64,000 nt of DNA from Streptomyces sp. JH34 (GCF_029428875.1 NZ_JAJSOO010000001.1:62001-126000), one strand, 5' to 3'. Shown: positions 17,140 to 25,664, counted from the stretch's first letter. Notes: generated by a model from the sequence alone, not told the origin. Numbers and translations: made by a program.

Positions 17140-18417
17140 GTGAGTACGCGAGGAGGAACCCTCCAAGCCCCCGCCGATGTACGGACTGAACCGGTCGAGC
17201 AGGCAGCTGGACCGTCCCGGCTGCCGCTCGTCGTCTACATCCTGGCGCTCGGCACGTTCTTGATGGGCACGACCGAGTTCGTCGTGGCCGGCCTGCTGCC
17301 CGAGATCGCGGGCGACCTGAACGTGAGCGTGGCGCGGACCGGCCTGATGATCACCGTCTTCGCGGTCGGCATGATCATCGGGGCGCCGCTGATGGCGATG
17401 CTCACCCTGCGGCTACCCAAGCGGGTCACCCTGATGCTCGCCCTCGGGGTCTTCGCTGCCGGGCATGTCATTGTCGCCCTCGGCTCGGACTTCACTGTGC
17501 TGCTGGCGGCGCGGTTCCTGACCGCCATCGCCACCGGTGCGTTCTGGGCGGTGGCCAACGTGGCCGCCGCGAACGCCGCGGGCCCCGCCGCCGGCTCGCG
17601 CGCCCTCGGTCTCGTCGGGGCAGGTGCGATGCTCGCCAACGTCGTCGGCGTGCCGCTGGGCGCGTTCGCCGGACAGCTCATGGGCTGGCGCGGCCCCTTC
17701 TGGGCCCTGGCCGTTCTCTCCGCCGCGGCCATCGTGCTGATCGCCCGCACGGTCACGAACGACGGACAGGCCCAGCAGACGGTGTCGATCCGCTCCGAGC
17801 TGACCGCGCTGCGCTCGGGCCGCGTGTGGCTGGTGCTGGCGGCCTGCGCCACCACGACCGGCGGTGTCCTGGCCGCCTACTCCTACATCGCCCCGCTGCT
17901 GACCGACCGGTCCGGGATCGCCTCCGGCATTGTGCCGCTGGTCCTGGTCGGCTTCGGCCTGGGTGCCCTGGCCGGCTCGCTGGTCGGAGGCCGCCTCGGC
18001 GACCGCAGCCCGCACGCGGTCACGCTCGTGGCCGCCGCCGGAGCGACTCTCCTGCTGCTGGCGATCTCCCTGCTGGCCGGCTACGCCGTGCCCACCATCA
18101 TCCTGGTCACCCTGCTCGGCTTCTTCGGCCTGGGCGCCAACCCGGTGCTGATGGCCCTGGCCGTCCGCTTCGCGAAGCAGGCACCGGTGCTGGCCTCCGC
18201 GCTGACCGTCTCGGCGTTCAACCTCGGTACCGCCATCGGTACCTGGATCGCCGGTCGCACCCTCGACTCCTCGCTCGGCACCACCGGCCCCGCCATCGTC
18301 GGCACCGTCATCGCCGCCCTCACCCTGATACCCACCCTCACCCTCGCGCTCCTCCAGCGCCGCCGCACAGCAGCCGACGCCTGGGACGCCGCGGACACCG
18401 GCACGAAAAGGACATGA
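17140..18417 (+). CDS. MFS drug/sugar efflux transporter
   Basis: The protein is 425 residues with twelve predicted membrane helices. It has the signature GTFLMGTTEFVVAGLLPEIA at helix 1 and the MFS loop GAPLMAMLTLRLPKR between helices 2 and 3. The FWAVANVAAANAAGP segment marks helix 4/5. This places it in the drug:H+ antiporter-1 / arabinose-efflux (AraJ/PbuE-like) group. GTG 17140 follows GGAG at 17129-17132 with good spacing; a start at 17101 would add unneeded residues. The Zn-alcohol dehydrogenase is next on the same strand after 170 bp. A broken copy of a similar transporter lies at 35140. Confidence 0.9.
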   Translation: MSTRGGTLQAPADVRTEPVEQAAGPSRLPLVVYILALGTFLMGTTEFVVAGLLPEIAGDLNVSVARTGLMITVFAVGMIIGAPLMAMLTLRLPKRVTLMLALGVFAAGHVIVALGSDFTVLLAARFLTAIATGAFWAVANVAAANAAGPAAGSRALGLVGAGAMLANVVGVPLGAFAGQLMGWRGPFWALAVLSAAAIVLIARTVTNDGQAQQTVSIRSELTALRSGRVWLVLAACATTTGGVLAAYSYIAPLLTDRSGIASGIVPLVLVGFGLGALAGSLVGGRLGDRSPHAVTLVAAAGATLLLLAISLLAGYAVPTIILVTLLGFFGLGANPVLMALAVRFAKQAPVLASALTVSAFNLGTAIGTWIAGRTLDSSLGTTGPAIVGTVIAALTLIPTLTLALLQRRRTAADAWDAADTGTKRT

Positions 18418-18586
18418 AGGAAGGCCCGCAAATACGACTGGACCGGATCAAACCAACGAGAGTGGTGGGCAGACGGCGCCGCCGAAGACCATCGCCTGCT
18501 GGAAGACCCACACCATCGGCGAGGTCCTGCCCACCACGAGCGACTGACCCACACCATACGTACCACCTGGAAATGGAGCACCACTC

Positions 18587-19630
18587 ATGCGCGCGACCCT
18601 CATGTACGGCGCCGGCGACGTCCGCGTCGAGAACGTCCCCGACCCCGTCATCAAGCACCCCACGGACGCCCTCGTCCGCATCACCGCCTCCTGCGTGTGC
18701 GGCAGCGACCTCTGGCCGTACGCCTCGATGAAGCCTGAGGACGGTCCCGCCCGGATGGGGCACGAGTTCATCGGCATCGTCGAGGACACCGGTTCCGAGG
18801 TCACCACCGTCAAGCGCGGCGACCTGGTCGTCGCCCCCTTCGCGATCTCCGACAACACCTGCGAGTTCTGCCGCGAGGGCCTGCACACCTCGTGCTCCCA
18901 CCCGCAGGCCAACTTCTGGGACGGCGAGGCGGAAGAAGGCGGCCAGGCCGAGGCCGTCCGGGTCCCGCTCGCTGACGGCACCCTCGCCAAGCTGCCCGTC
19001 GCGGCGGACTCCGCGCTCGTCCCGTCCCTGCTGACCCTCTCCGACGTCTTCGGCACCGGCCACCACGCCGCCGTGATGGGCGGCGTCAACGAGCGCACCC
19101 GCGTCACCGTGATCGGCGACGGTGCGGTCGGCCTGCTCGGCGTGCTCTCGGCCAAGCTCCTGGGCGCCGAGCAGATCATCCTCATGGGCCGCCACCAGGC
19201 GCGCACCGACCTCGGCCGCGAGTTCGGCGCCACCGATGTCGTGGCCGCCCGCGGCGAGGAAGGCATCGAGCAGGTCCGTCAGCTCACCGGCGGACACGGC
19301 ACACACGTAGTTCTGGAGGCCGTCGGCGCCATGCCCGCCTACCAGCAGGCCCTCGGTATCGTCCGCCCCGGCGGCGTCATCAGCCGCGTCGGCGTCCCAC
19401 AGTACGAGGAGGCGCCGGTGGGCTTCGGCAGCCTCTTCCGCCACAACATCCGGCTCGCCGGCGGACCGGCACCGGTCCGCGCCTACATCGAGGAACTGAT
19501 GCCCGCCATCCTCGACGGCACCATCGAGCCAGGAAAGGTCTTCGACGCCACCACCAACCTCGACGGCGTCCCCGCCGGCTACAAGGACATGGCCGACCGC
19601 AAGAGCCTCAAGGTCCTCGTCAAGCCCTGA
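18587..19630 (+). CDS. Zinc-dependent alcohol dehydrogenase (MDR superfamily)
   Basis: The protein is 347 residues, full family length. It contains the catalytic-zinc residues (CGSDLWPY, GHEFIG), a structural-zinc-type loop with cysteines (NTCEFCREGLHTSC) and the Rossmann glycine motif VTVIGDGAVGLLGV at about residue 170. It would oxidise an alcohol or reduce an aldehyde with NAD(P). ATG 18587 follows GGAAATGGAG. It lies downstream of the MFS gene and is probably in the same regulon under the divergent XRE regulator. The 168 bp before it contain nothing I recognise. Confidence 0.92.
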   Translation: MRATLMYGAGDVRVENVPDPVIKHPTDALVRITASCVCGSDLWPYASMKPEDGPARMGHEFIGIVEDTGSEVTTVKRGDLVVAPFAISDNTCEFCREGLHTSCSHPQANFWDGEAEEGGQAEAVRVPLADGTLAKLPVAADSALVPSLLTLSDVFGTGHHAAVMGGVNERTRVTVIGDGAVGLLGVLSAKLLGAEQIILMGRHQARTDLGREFGATDVVAARGEEGIEQVRQLTGGHGTHVVLEAVGAMPAYQQALGIVRPGGVISRVGVPQYEEAPVGFGSLFRHNIRLAGGPAPVRAYIEELMPAILDGTIEPGKVFDATTNLDGVPAGYKDMADRKSLKVLVKP

Positions 19631-19795
19631 CCTTGGGACGCAGGGGGGTGCGACGCGGGCCGCACCCCCCTGGCAGTCGAACCTCGCGAAATTCTCACAA
19701 ACGGTCGTTCATGAGAGTGGCTGACCTTCTCAGCGTACGGTCGGTGCCGTACGCGGGATTGCCTAAGCCCTGGTTCGGGCACCGAGGAGCCGTCG

Positions 19796-20932
19796 ATGCT
19801 GGACCAGGATTCGCTACGCGCCGCGCGCCTGGCGGGTTACGGAACCGTGAGCACCCAGCTCTCCTTGCTGAGCGACCACCGGCTCGGGGAGGTCGTAGCA
19901 GCCGCTACCCCGCTCGGGTCGGGCATCGGCGGCAGGTCGGCAGCGCTGGACATCAACGGAACGTTCGTGTTCGTCAAGCGGATCCCTTTGACGGACACCG
20001 AATTGCGCCCGGAGAACGCGCGGTCGACGGCGAACGTCTTCGGACTGCCGATGTTCTACCAGTACGGGGTGGGCTCGGCCGGGTTCGGTGCCTGGAGGGA
20101 GCTCGCCGTGCACACCATGACCACCAACTGGGTTCTGGGCGACGAGTATGCGGGATTCCCCCTGATGTACCACTGGCGAGTTCTACCTGACTCCCCTCCC
20201 GAAGGATTCACCGACGAGTTCGGAGGCCTGGAGGGGGCCGTCGCGCACTGGGAGGGATCACCCGCCGTTCGTGACCGGCTGGAGGCCATCGGCCAGTCCT
20301 CATGCAGCCTGGTGGTCTTCCTGGAGCACGTGCCGCACACACTCGCCGGATGGCTGGGCACCCAGCGCGAGACCGCCATGCCGGAAGGCGGGGACAGCTT
20401 GCCCTTCCGCTGGGTGGAGGAAGCGCTGGTGAGCGGAGCTGCCTTCATGAGTTCTCGCGGACTTGTCCACTTCGATGCTCACTTTGCCAACATCCTGACC
20501 GATGGACGCCAGCTCTACTTCGCTGACTTCGGACTTGCCCTGAGCTCGCGCTTCGACCTTTCGGCGGACGAGTCCACCTTCCTCTCGGACCACCTCGCAT
20601 ACGACCACTGCTACACGGCGAGCCACCTGCTCCAGTACCACTTGCTCGACGGCGTGCGCGGTGACACGGAACGCGAAGCCTTCCTGCACGACTGGATCGC
20701 GGGTCGGCGACCTGGCGACATCCCGCCTGAGATCTCAGCCATCATCGACCGGCACGCACGCCCCACCGTCGTCGTGGACTCCTTCTTCCGCCGTCTGCTC
20801 ACCGAGAGCAAGCAGACGCCGTTCCCGGCCGCGGAGATCGAACGACAATTGGGCGCTGACGCCACTTGCGAGGGTGGCTCGACCTCCCGCTCTATGACGC
20901 CAAGAAGCTCGGCGACGCCCTCAACGCCTTGA
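19796..20932 (+). CDS. Protein-kinase-like protein
   Basis: The protein is 378 residues with no membrane segment. Kinase landmarks are visible: VFVKRIPL (the ATP-binding lysine strand, about residue 60), then GLVHFDAHFANIL (HxD catalytic loop with the metal-binding Asn, about residue 225) and LYFADFGLAL (DFG loop). A clear activation segment and substrate lobe are not evident, so it belongs to the broad kinase-like fold and may phosphorylate a small molecule or protein. ATG 19796 follows GAGGAG. The last about 22 residues are basic/Ser-rich and lie over the start of the next gene in another frame, which suggests the original C-terminus has been lost by a junction near 20866. Confidence 0.75.
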   Translation: MLDQDSLRAARLAGYGTVSTQLSLLSDHRLGEVVAAATPLGSGIGGRSAALDINGTFVFVKRIPLTDTELRPENARSTANVFGLPMFYQYGVGSAGFGAWRELAVHTMTTNWVLGDEYAGFPLMYHWRVLPDSPPEGFTDEFGGLEGAVAHWEGSPAVRDRLEAIGQSSCSLVVFLEHVPHTLAGWLGTQRETAMPEGGDSLPFRWVEEALVSGAAFMSSRGLVHFDAHFANILTDGRQLYFADFGLALSSRFDLSADESTFLSDHLAYDHCYTASHLLQYHLLDGVRGDTEREAFLHDWIAGRRPGDIPPEISAIIDRHARPTVVVDSFFRRLLTESKQTPFPAAEIERQLGADATCEGGSTSRSMTPRSSATPSTP

Positions 20933-21222
20933 AAGGCGACGAACAGGGCCGGGGCGTCATGGTCGCAGTCGATGAGCACACCGACTTCCACCGCTTCAAC
21001 CGCGCGAGTTGGACCCACCCGCTTCAGATCGGCGCCATCGGGGCCGCTGACTGCTCCGTACTGGGGATCAACTGGGACAGCGGCGACCACTCGATGCGAC
21101 ATCGCGGCGAACGCCGCTTCGGACAGGTCCATCCCGTGACTCTTCAGCCTGGCTCCACGGGCCAGACAACGATGCGCTGGACGATCCCGCCCTACGAGCC
21201 CGGTCACCACGGCGCCGAGTGA
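20866..21222 (+). CDS. Conserved hypothetical protein fragment or small protein
   Basis: The sequence encodes 118 residues from a TTG at 20866, overlapping the end of the kinase-like gene in another frame. It contains GWLDLPLYDAKKLGDALNAL, VAVDEHTDFHRFNRASW, DCSVLGINWDSGDHSMRHRG and a C-terminal strand region TGQTTMRWTIPP. It looks like a genuine folded domain with several aromatic and charged pairs, but I do not recognise the family. There is no ribosome site at the TTG and the sequence begins abruptly, so it may be the C-terminal part of a gene fused here. Confidence 0.5.
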   Translation: MRGWLDLPLYDAKKLGDALNALKGDEQGRGVMVAVDEHTDFHRFNRASWTHPLQIGAIGAADCSVLGINWDSGDHSMRHRGERRFGQVHPVTLQPGSTGQTTMRWTIPPYEPGHHGAE

Positions 21223-21373
21223 TCAGTAGGAACCACCGACCACTCAGTGTGGTCAAGCCGAAAACCGTCAGAGAATATGCGACACCTCAGCATGGGGCTT
21301 ACCAGTCCCGAGGCCGGTGTAGTGCAGTGGCACGCAAAACCCCACGTGAGTGATGGCTACAGGCCCAGACGGC

Positions 21374-21409
21374 TTGCGGGGTGTGTGGTTGCAACCACAC
21401 ACCCCGCAA
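21374..21409. terminator. Perfect 36-bp palindrome, terminator-like
   Basis: The two 18-base halves, starting TTGCGGGGTGTGTGGTTG at 21374, are exact reverse complements without a loop base. It lies in the 270-bp gap downstream of the hypothetical gene and downstream of the oppositely oriented IS3 relic, so a bidirectional terminator is the simplest role. The loopless symmetry is unusual. Confidence 0.6.
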
Positions 21410-21496
21410 CGTTATGACTCGGTCAGTAGCCCACAGTGACCGTGGAAACGCTGAGATAGGCGGCCAGGACTGGTGTACGGATAGGTAACAGCGAGG

Positions 21497-22392
21497 TCAT
21501 GCAGCCAGGGCTGCGGGTGGGGTCATGATTTTCTCGTACTCGACGGGGGTCAATCGGGCCCGGCGTCTGTGACGCCGGCGCCGGTGGTAGGTGCGCTCGA
21601 TCCAGGTGACGATCGCGATCCGCAGCTCCTTACGGCTGGTCCAGGTACGGCGGTCGAGGACGTTTTTCTGGAGCAGCGCGAAGAAGCTCTCCATGGCCGC
21701 GTTGTCGCCGGCGGCACCAACCCGGCCCACTGATCCGATCATGCTGTGACGTGCGAGTACGGCGATGAATTTCCGTGTGGTTGGGCCCGGCCGCAGTGAA
21801 GTCGCGCCTCACCCGGTAGTCGTGGACCGGCGGGCCGACCTTGACGTTTCTTGCCCCGGCCCCGCCGCTTGCCGAAGAAACTCCACCAGCGGTTGTCGCG
21901 GCAAATCTTCCAAGCGGTCCGCGCGGCCATCGCCTCGCCGGCCGCGCGGGCCTAATCGGCCAGGAATCGGTGGCCGAACTCCGGGTCGTCGCGATGCGCG
22001 TCGAACAGGGCGTTCGCCCGGTATGCCTAGGCGAGTTCGGGCGTCGGTGACCGGTGAGGCCAGCCACCGGTAGTAGGGCTGGCGGGCCAGCTTGAGCACC
22101 CGGCACGTCACCGCCACCGGCACCCGGTGAGGGGCTGCGGCGGCGGCCAGCTCGCGGACGAGGGGATACATCATTTTGACGGCAGGTTCGCCTGCGACAG
22201 GTACGCCGCAGCCCTGCGCAACACTTCGTTCTCCTGCTCCAGGAGCCGGATGCGCTTGCGGGCCTCCGCAACTCGGCCGCCTCACCCGACACCGTTGCGG
22301 GCTTGGCGCCGCCCTCGTCGGTGTCGACGTGGCGCAGCCACTTCGACAGCGTGATCGGGTGGACGCCGAAGTCGGCGGCTGGCCCCGGGGCG
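21497..22392 (-). pseudogene. IS3-family insertion sequence relic (OrfA/OrfB)
   Basis: Read on the minus strand, the OrfA end appears first (RKRIRLLEQENEVL-like, cut by frameshifts), then OrfB pieces: MYPLVRELAAAAAPHRVPVA, VLKLARQPYYRWLASPV, and the DDE end GDNAAMESFFALLQKNVLDR, with RTYHRRRRHRRRARLTPVEY before the stop at 21497. At least three frame changes break it. The final glutamate of the DDE triad (AMESFF) is present. Terminal repeats were not identified. Confidence 0.8.
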
Positions 22393-22415
22393 CGGGGCCG
22401 GCCGTGTGTAGTGGG

Positions 22416-22766
22416 TCAGGAGAGGGGGTGCAGCCAGTGGGCTTCCAGTTCCCCCTCGACCAGGCCGGCGATGGCGGCGAAGTACGTCTGCATGAACGGC
22501 TGCGAAACGTGCGCCAGCAGGTGGGCGCCGGAGGACCAGCGCTCGTAGAAGGCGTAGGCGCCCGGCTGGTCCGGCGTGGTGTGCACCACGTACTGCTCGC
22601 ATCCGTCCTCCTTGCGGGTGAGGTCGATGATCGCCTGGATCTCGCCCAGCATCCGGCCCTCCTCGCCCGCCTTGGCCCGGGCGTATCCATATACCGCGAC
22701 CGGTGTGTCCGAGGCGAGGATGGCGGCGGGGATGAGGCCGTCGGGTGTGGTGTCGTCAGTGCTCAT
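22416..22766 (-). CDS. Antibiotic-biosynthesis-type (quinol) monooxygenase
   Basis: The protein is 116 residues, a single ABM-fold ferredoxin-like domain: VAVYGYARAKAGEEGRML as the first strand/helix, then TRKEDGCEQYVVHTT, AYAFYERWSSGAHLLAH (the conserved E-W helix) and the second helix. Family members such as YgiN and ActVA-Orf6 oxidise quinols or polyketide anthrones without cofactor. It is divergent from a MerR regulator (22925) with a palindrome between them, suggesting induction by a redox-active or toxic compound. The start is ATG 22766 behind AGGACC. Confidence 0.85.
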   Translation of the reverse strand: MSTDDTTPDGLIPAAILASDTPVAVYGYARAKAGEEGRMLGEIQAIIDLTRKEDGCEQYVVHTTPDQPGAYAFYERWSSGAHLLAHVSQPFMQTYFAAIAGLVEGELEAHWLHPLS

Positions 22767-22829
22767 GAGGTCCTACTCCGTCGTGGTCGGTTCCGCCGGT
22801 GTTGATGGCCGGCTACCGGAGTGTAAAAG

Positions 22830-22845
22830 TTGACGTTGACGTCAA
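22830..22845. promoter_or_regulatory. Candidate MerR operator
   Basis: TTGACGTTGACGTCAA contains the perfect palindrome TTGACGTCAA (22836-22845) preceded by a second TTGACG. It lies between the divergent monooxygenase and MerR starts, about 80 bp before the MerR start. A MerR-type site in the shared promoter is inferred. Confidence 0.45.
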
Positions 22846-22924
22846 AGGCAAGTCGGTGACGAACCCCGGGACGGCCCGGCAGCAACCGGGACCCGGCGGC
22901 ATGTGGAGCAGAGGGAGCGACGGA

Positions 22925-23296
22925 ATGCGTATCGGCGAGGTGGCGGCGGCCGCGGGAGTGAGCACGCGGGCGCTGCGCTACTACGAGCAGCAGCAGCTCA
23001 TCGTGTCGAGCCGCAGCGCAGGCGGGCAGCGTCTCTACGCCCCGGACACGGTGGAGCGGGTGCGGTGGATCCAGCTCCTCTACGCTGCCGGGTTGAGCAG
23101 CCGGACGATCGTGGAGTTCCTGCCGTGCGTGCACACCGGTATCGCCGGCCCGGAGATGATCGCCCGGCTTCGCGCGGAGCGGGACCGCCTCGACGAGCAC
23201 ATGCGGGACCTTGCCGCCACGCGAGCCCGACTGGACTCTGTCCTCGCCGCCGCTGAGCTCGGCGCGACACGGTCGGCCGGCGAGTCCGCGGGCTGA
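22925..23296 (+). CDS. MerR-family transcriptional regulator
   Basis: The protein is 123 residues. The winged helix-turn-helix opens with MRIGEVAAAAGVSTRALRYY and continues EQQQLIVSSRSAGGQRLY (residues 1-40), with a dimerisation coiled coil from about residue 80 (EMIARLRAERDRLDEHMRDL). It lacks a metal-binding cysteine pair; one cysteine (LPCVHTG) is present. The start is ATG 22925 with GAGGGAG upstream. The family type that responds to redox or organic signals fits its divergent neighbour, a quinol-type monooxygenase. Confidence 0.9.
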   Translation: MRIGEVAAAAGVSTRALRYYEQQQLIVSSRSAGGQRLYAPDTVERVRWIQLLYAAGLSSRTIVEFLPCVHTGIAGPEMIARLRAERDRLDEHMRDLAATRARLDSVLAAAELGATRSAGESAG

Positions 23297-23392
23297 CGAG
23301 GGCTGCACCTGGACCCGCCGCCGGATCGCTCTCGGCCTCTTCGGACTGGGGCGCCCATCATTCCGACCTGATTGGATGGCTGAGCTCGCGAC

Positions 23393-23995
23393 TCATGCCT
23401 GACGGTGTTCCGGATTCGACGTATGGATACCGTTTTCGAGCGTGCGGATGACGGTGGAGACGATGCCGTGCCTCGGCAGCCCACAGGCCTCGGCGTCCTG
23501 GTACCCGGTGTACACCAGCGACCAGAGCACACGTTGGATCCAGGCGGGAGCGACGTCCGGGTCGAAGGCGCCTTCGGCTTGCCCGCGCTTGATGAGAGTG
23601 AGCACCGGGTCATCGAGAGGCTCCGGTGTCTTTGCTGCGCCGCGGCCTTCCAGAACGCGTGGATCGCCGAAGAGGAACACCAGCCGCTCGCCGACCGCCA
23701 CCATCGCCGTGACCAGCCTGCGCATCGCCTCGACGGGGGATCCCTGATCGATGGCCGCGCCGGCCACCGACTCGTCGATCGCTGCGATGGAGTCCTCGAT
23801 GGTTGCGCTGATGAGCCCGGTGCGGTCGGAGAAGTAGCGGTGCAGTGTCGTGCGGCCGACGCCGGCGGCGTCTGCGATATCCGCCAGCGTGGCGTGATAG
23901 TCGCGGCCGAGTACAGAGGCGGCCGCGCTGAGGATGGCGCGGCGTGTACGACTGCGCGTGCGTGCTCCTGCGGCCTCGGGTCCAGGCTCCTTCAT
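23393..23995 (-). CDS. TetR-family transcriptional regulator
   Basis: The protein is 200 residues. The N-terminal helix-turn-helix is RAILSAAASVLGRDYHATLA, then DIADAAGVGRTTLHRYFSDR (about residues 15-58), and the remainder is a helical ligand domain with a W-rich end (PAWIQRVLWSLVYTGY). ATG 23995 is taken; GTG 24004 is an equally possible, near-leaderless start. It is divergent from the ferredoxin-MBL gene at 24116, and a 20-bp palindrome between them is the likely operator. Confidence 0.9.
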   Translation of the reverse strand: MKEPGPEAAGARTRSRTRRAILSAAASVLGRDYHATLADIADAAGVGRTTLHRYFSDRTGLISATIEDSIAAIDESVAGAAIDQGSPVEAMRRLVTAMVAVGERLVFLFGDPRVLEGRGAAKTPEPLDDPVLTLIKRGQAEGAFDPDVAPAWIQRVLWSLVYTGYQDAEACGLPRHGIVSTVIRTLENGIHTSNPEHRQA

Positions 23996-24044
23996 GCTGG
24001 TCACTGTACTACCGGACCCCAATACATTACATCGCTGATCATTA

Positions 24045-24064
24045 ATGGAACATCAATGTTCCAT
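24045..24064. promoter_or_regulatory. TetR operator palindrome
   Basis: ATGGAACAT-CA-ATGTTCCAT is a perfect 9-bp inverted repeat with a 2-bp centre in the gap between the TetR gene and the ferredoxin-MBL gene. Its size and position are as expected for a TetR dimer site governing both. Confidence 0.75.
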
Positions 24065-24115
24065 CAGGTGGTACGTTTGTCCCTCAGGCGACCTTTGCTC
24101 AGAGGAGGAACGGCG

Positions 24116-24994
24116 ATGGCCCGCGGAGACCGGCGTCACCCTGAGAACGTGGCCGGAGACTGGTTCGTCGACGACCGCTGTATCGGGTGCGGAGGTTCGG
24201 TCTCGCTCGCGCCGACGCTGTTCGGGCCGGCTACCGACGGCGAGCATTTCGTCATGACCCGCCAGCCGGCCACCGAGGACGAGATCCTGCAGGCACAGCT
24301 CGCCGCCGAGGTGTGCCCGTCCCGGTCGATCGGCACCGAATCCGGCGTGAAGTGGCGGCGACACCACCCCTTGGAGATCACACCCGGCACCTGGCGGACG
24401 GGCTCGAACTCGCCCGAAACCGCAGGCGGCAACGCCTTCCTCGTGCAGCGCACCGAGGGCAACGTCCTCGTCGACGCGCCGCGCTTCGCCCCGTCGCTCT
24501 GCGCCTGGATGGAATCGCTCGGTGGTATCACGACGATCTTGCTGACGCACCGCGACGACGTCGGCGATGCCGAGCGATATGCCGATGCATTCGGCTCTGA
24601 AGTGGTCATTCATGCCGCCGACGCTGACGCCGCCCCATTCGCAGACCGGATCCTGAGAAGTGCCGAGGCCTGCGAGGTTGCCGCCGGTGTGCTGGCGATC
24701 CCCACCCCCGGGCACACCGAGGGACACGTCATGTACCTGAATGACGACGGCACCCTGTTCACCGGCGACTCGCTCGGCTGGGACCCCTGTCGTCATGACC
24801 TCAGCGCAGAACCGTCCGTGTGCTGGTACTCCTGGCCCGCCCAGGTCGGCTCACTCCAGCGGCTCGCAGGCTTCAATTTCGCACGGGTCGTTCCCACCCA
24901 CGGCACGATGAGCCCGACGCTCGAACCGGGCGACATGCGTCGGCGGCTGCAAGCGCTGGTCGCCCGCCTGCAGCGCGACCTGGCGGACGAGTAG
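24116..24994 (+). CDS. Ferredoxin-domain / metallo-beta-lactamase-fold fusion
   Basis: The protein is 292 residues. The first about 75 residues resemble a small bacterial ferredoxin (DDRCIGCGGSVSLAPTLF, later AAEVCPSRSI), with three cysteines seen (CIGC and CPS), enough for a 3Fe-4S or similar cluster. The rest is an MBL fold: NAFLVQRTEGNVLVDAPRF, TILLTHRDDVGDAERYADAF (HxxxDD in place of HxHxDH), PTPGHTEGHVMYL, LFTGDSLGWDP and VVPTHG. The degenerate first metal motif suggests altered or lost hydrolase activity. ATG 24116 has the strong site AGGAGGA. It is divergent from TetR and followed by a 25-bp-stem terminator. Confidence 0.85.
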   Translation: MARGDRRHPENVAGDWFVDDRCIGCGGSVSLAPTLFGPATDGEHFVMTRQPATEDEILQAQLAAEVCPSRSIGTESGVKWRRHHPLEITPGTWRTGSNSPETAGGNAFLVQRTEGNVLVDAPRFAPSLCAWMESLGGITTILLTHRDDVGDAERYADAFGSEVVIHAADADAAPFADRILRSAEACEVAAGVLAIPTPGHTEGHVMYLNDDGTLFTGDSLGWDPCRHDLSAEPSVCWYSWPAQVGSLQRLAGFNFARVVPTHGTMSPTLEPGDMRRRLQALVARLQRDLADE

Positions 24995-25051
24995 CACGCT
25001 CCGCTCGCACGGGTTCGCGTCAGCGCCGCGAACCCGTGCGAGCGGAGCGTG
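24995..25051 (+). terminator. 25-bp perfect stem-loop terminator
   Basis: Arm 24995-25019 (starting CACGCTCCGCTCGCACGGG) pairs perfectly with 25027-25051 around a 7-base loop. It begins immediately after the stop of the ferredoxin-MBL gene, so it is an intrinsic terminator, although no U-tract follows, as is common in Streptomyces. Confidence 0.85.
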
Positions 25052-25126
25052 AGGTGGGGCGGTCGGACGGATCCCGCGTTGCCAGGCGCTGCCAGATTCG
25101 GCAGTTGGCAGGCACGCGGCACCGCT

Positions 25127-25390
25127 GAAGCCATCCCGGGGGCTGCGCGAGCGTGGGATCGGCTTCACCTCGCTGCACGAGAACCTGGACACCACCACCC
25201 CTGGCGGCCGGCTCGTCTTCCACGTCTTCGCCGCGCCGGCCGAGTTCATCCGCGAGCTCATCGTCATCGGCACCAACGAGGGCCTGGCCGCCGCTCGCGA
25301 GCGCGGCTGGGTCGGCGGGCGCCCGAGCGTCGCCGCCGAGGAAGTCATCCGCGCCGCTCGCGATCTGCCGCCTGACCCCGGCATGCGAGT
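25127..25390 (+). pseudogene. Serine recombinase fragment (invertase/resolvase type)
   Basis: The frame reads LRERGIGFTSLHENLDTTTP, GGRLVFHVFAAPAEFIRELI, GTNEGLAAARERGWVGGRPS and VAAEEVIRAARDLPPDPG. This is the second half of a resolvase/invertase catalytic domain with the E-helix. It starts right after the terminator, lacks the N-terminal catalytic serine and the helix-turn-helix, and is not related in detail to the fragment at 13475. Confidence 0.8.
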
Positions 25391-25477
25391 GACGGAGAGT
25401 GGTGGCCGGTGCGGTTCAGAGGGACGGTGCCTGGAGCGGCGACGCTTCACCTGGCAGACGGGGTCGCACTGCTGCGG

Positions 25478-25664
25478 CCGGAAGAGCAGGTGTTCAGCGC
25501 GATGCTGGGCGGATTCGCCGACCAGCAGCTCGCTCGGAACCTGGCCCGCTCAACGGTCGAGGGCCGGTAGAACGCGGTGAAGGCGTTCGCCGCCTACGTG
25601 AACGCCTTCCCCTGACAGTGGACGCCGGCGATGGTCGACGAATGGCTTGGTGACCTGCGCTCAT
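25478..25664 (+). pseudogene. Tyrosine integrase N-terminal relic with two nonsense codons
   Basis: The frame LRPEEQVFSAMLGGFADQQL, ARNLARSTVEGR, stop, NAVKAFAAYVNAFP, stop, QWTPAMVDEWLGDLRSLRD is the SAM-like core-binding domain of a phage/plasmid-type integrase. A TAG replaces a probable glutamine and a TGA a probable tryptophan, so single-base changes killed it. The catalytic domain is absent here; an unrelated-strand integrase tail lies at 32694. Confidence 0.7.

Noticed and set aside
21305..21372. tRNA-like stretch (GGTGTAGTGCAGTGGCACGC)
   Set aside because: The D-arm-like string is not followed by a proper anticodon stem or TpsiC arm; cloverleaf pairing fails.
24995..25051. Long inverted repeat as a possible recombinase crossover or att site beside the resolvase fragment
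   Set aside because: It starts exactly at a stop codon and has a 7-base loop, which fits a terminator; the resolvase fragment next to it is truncated.
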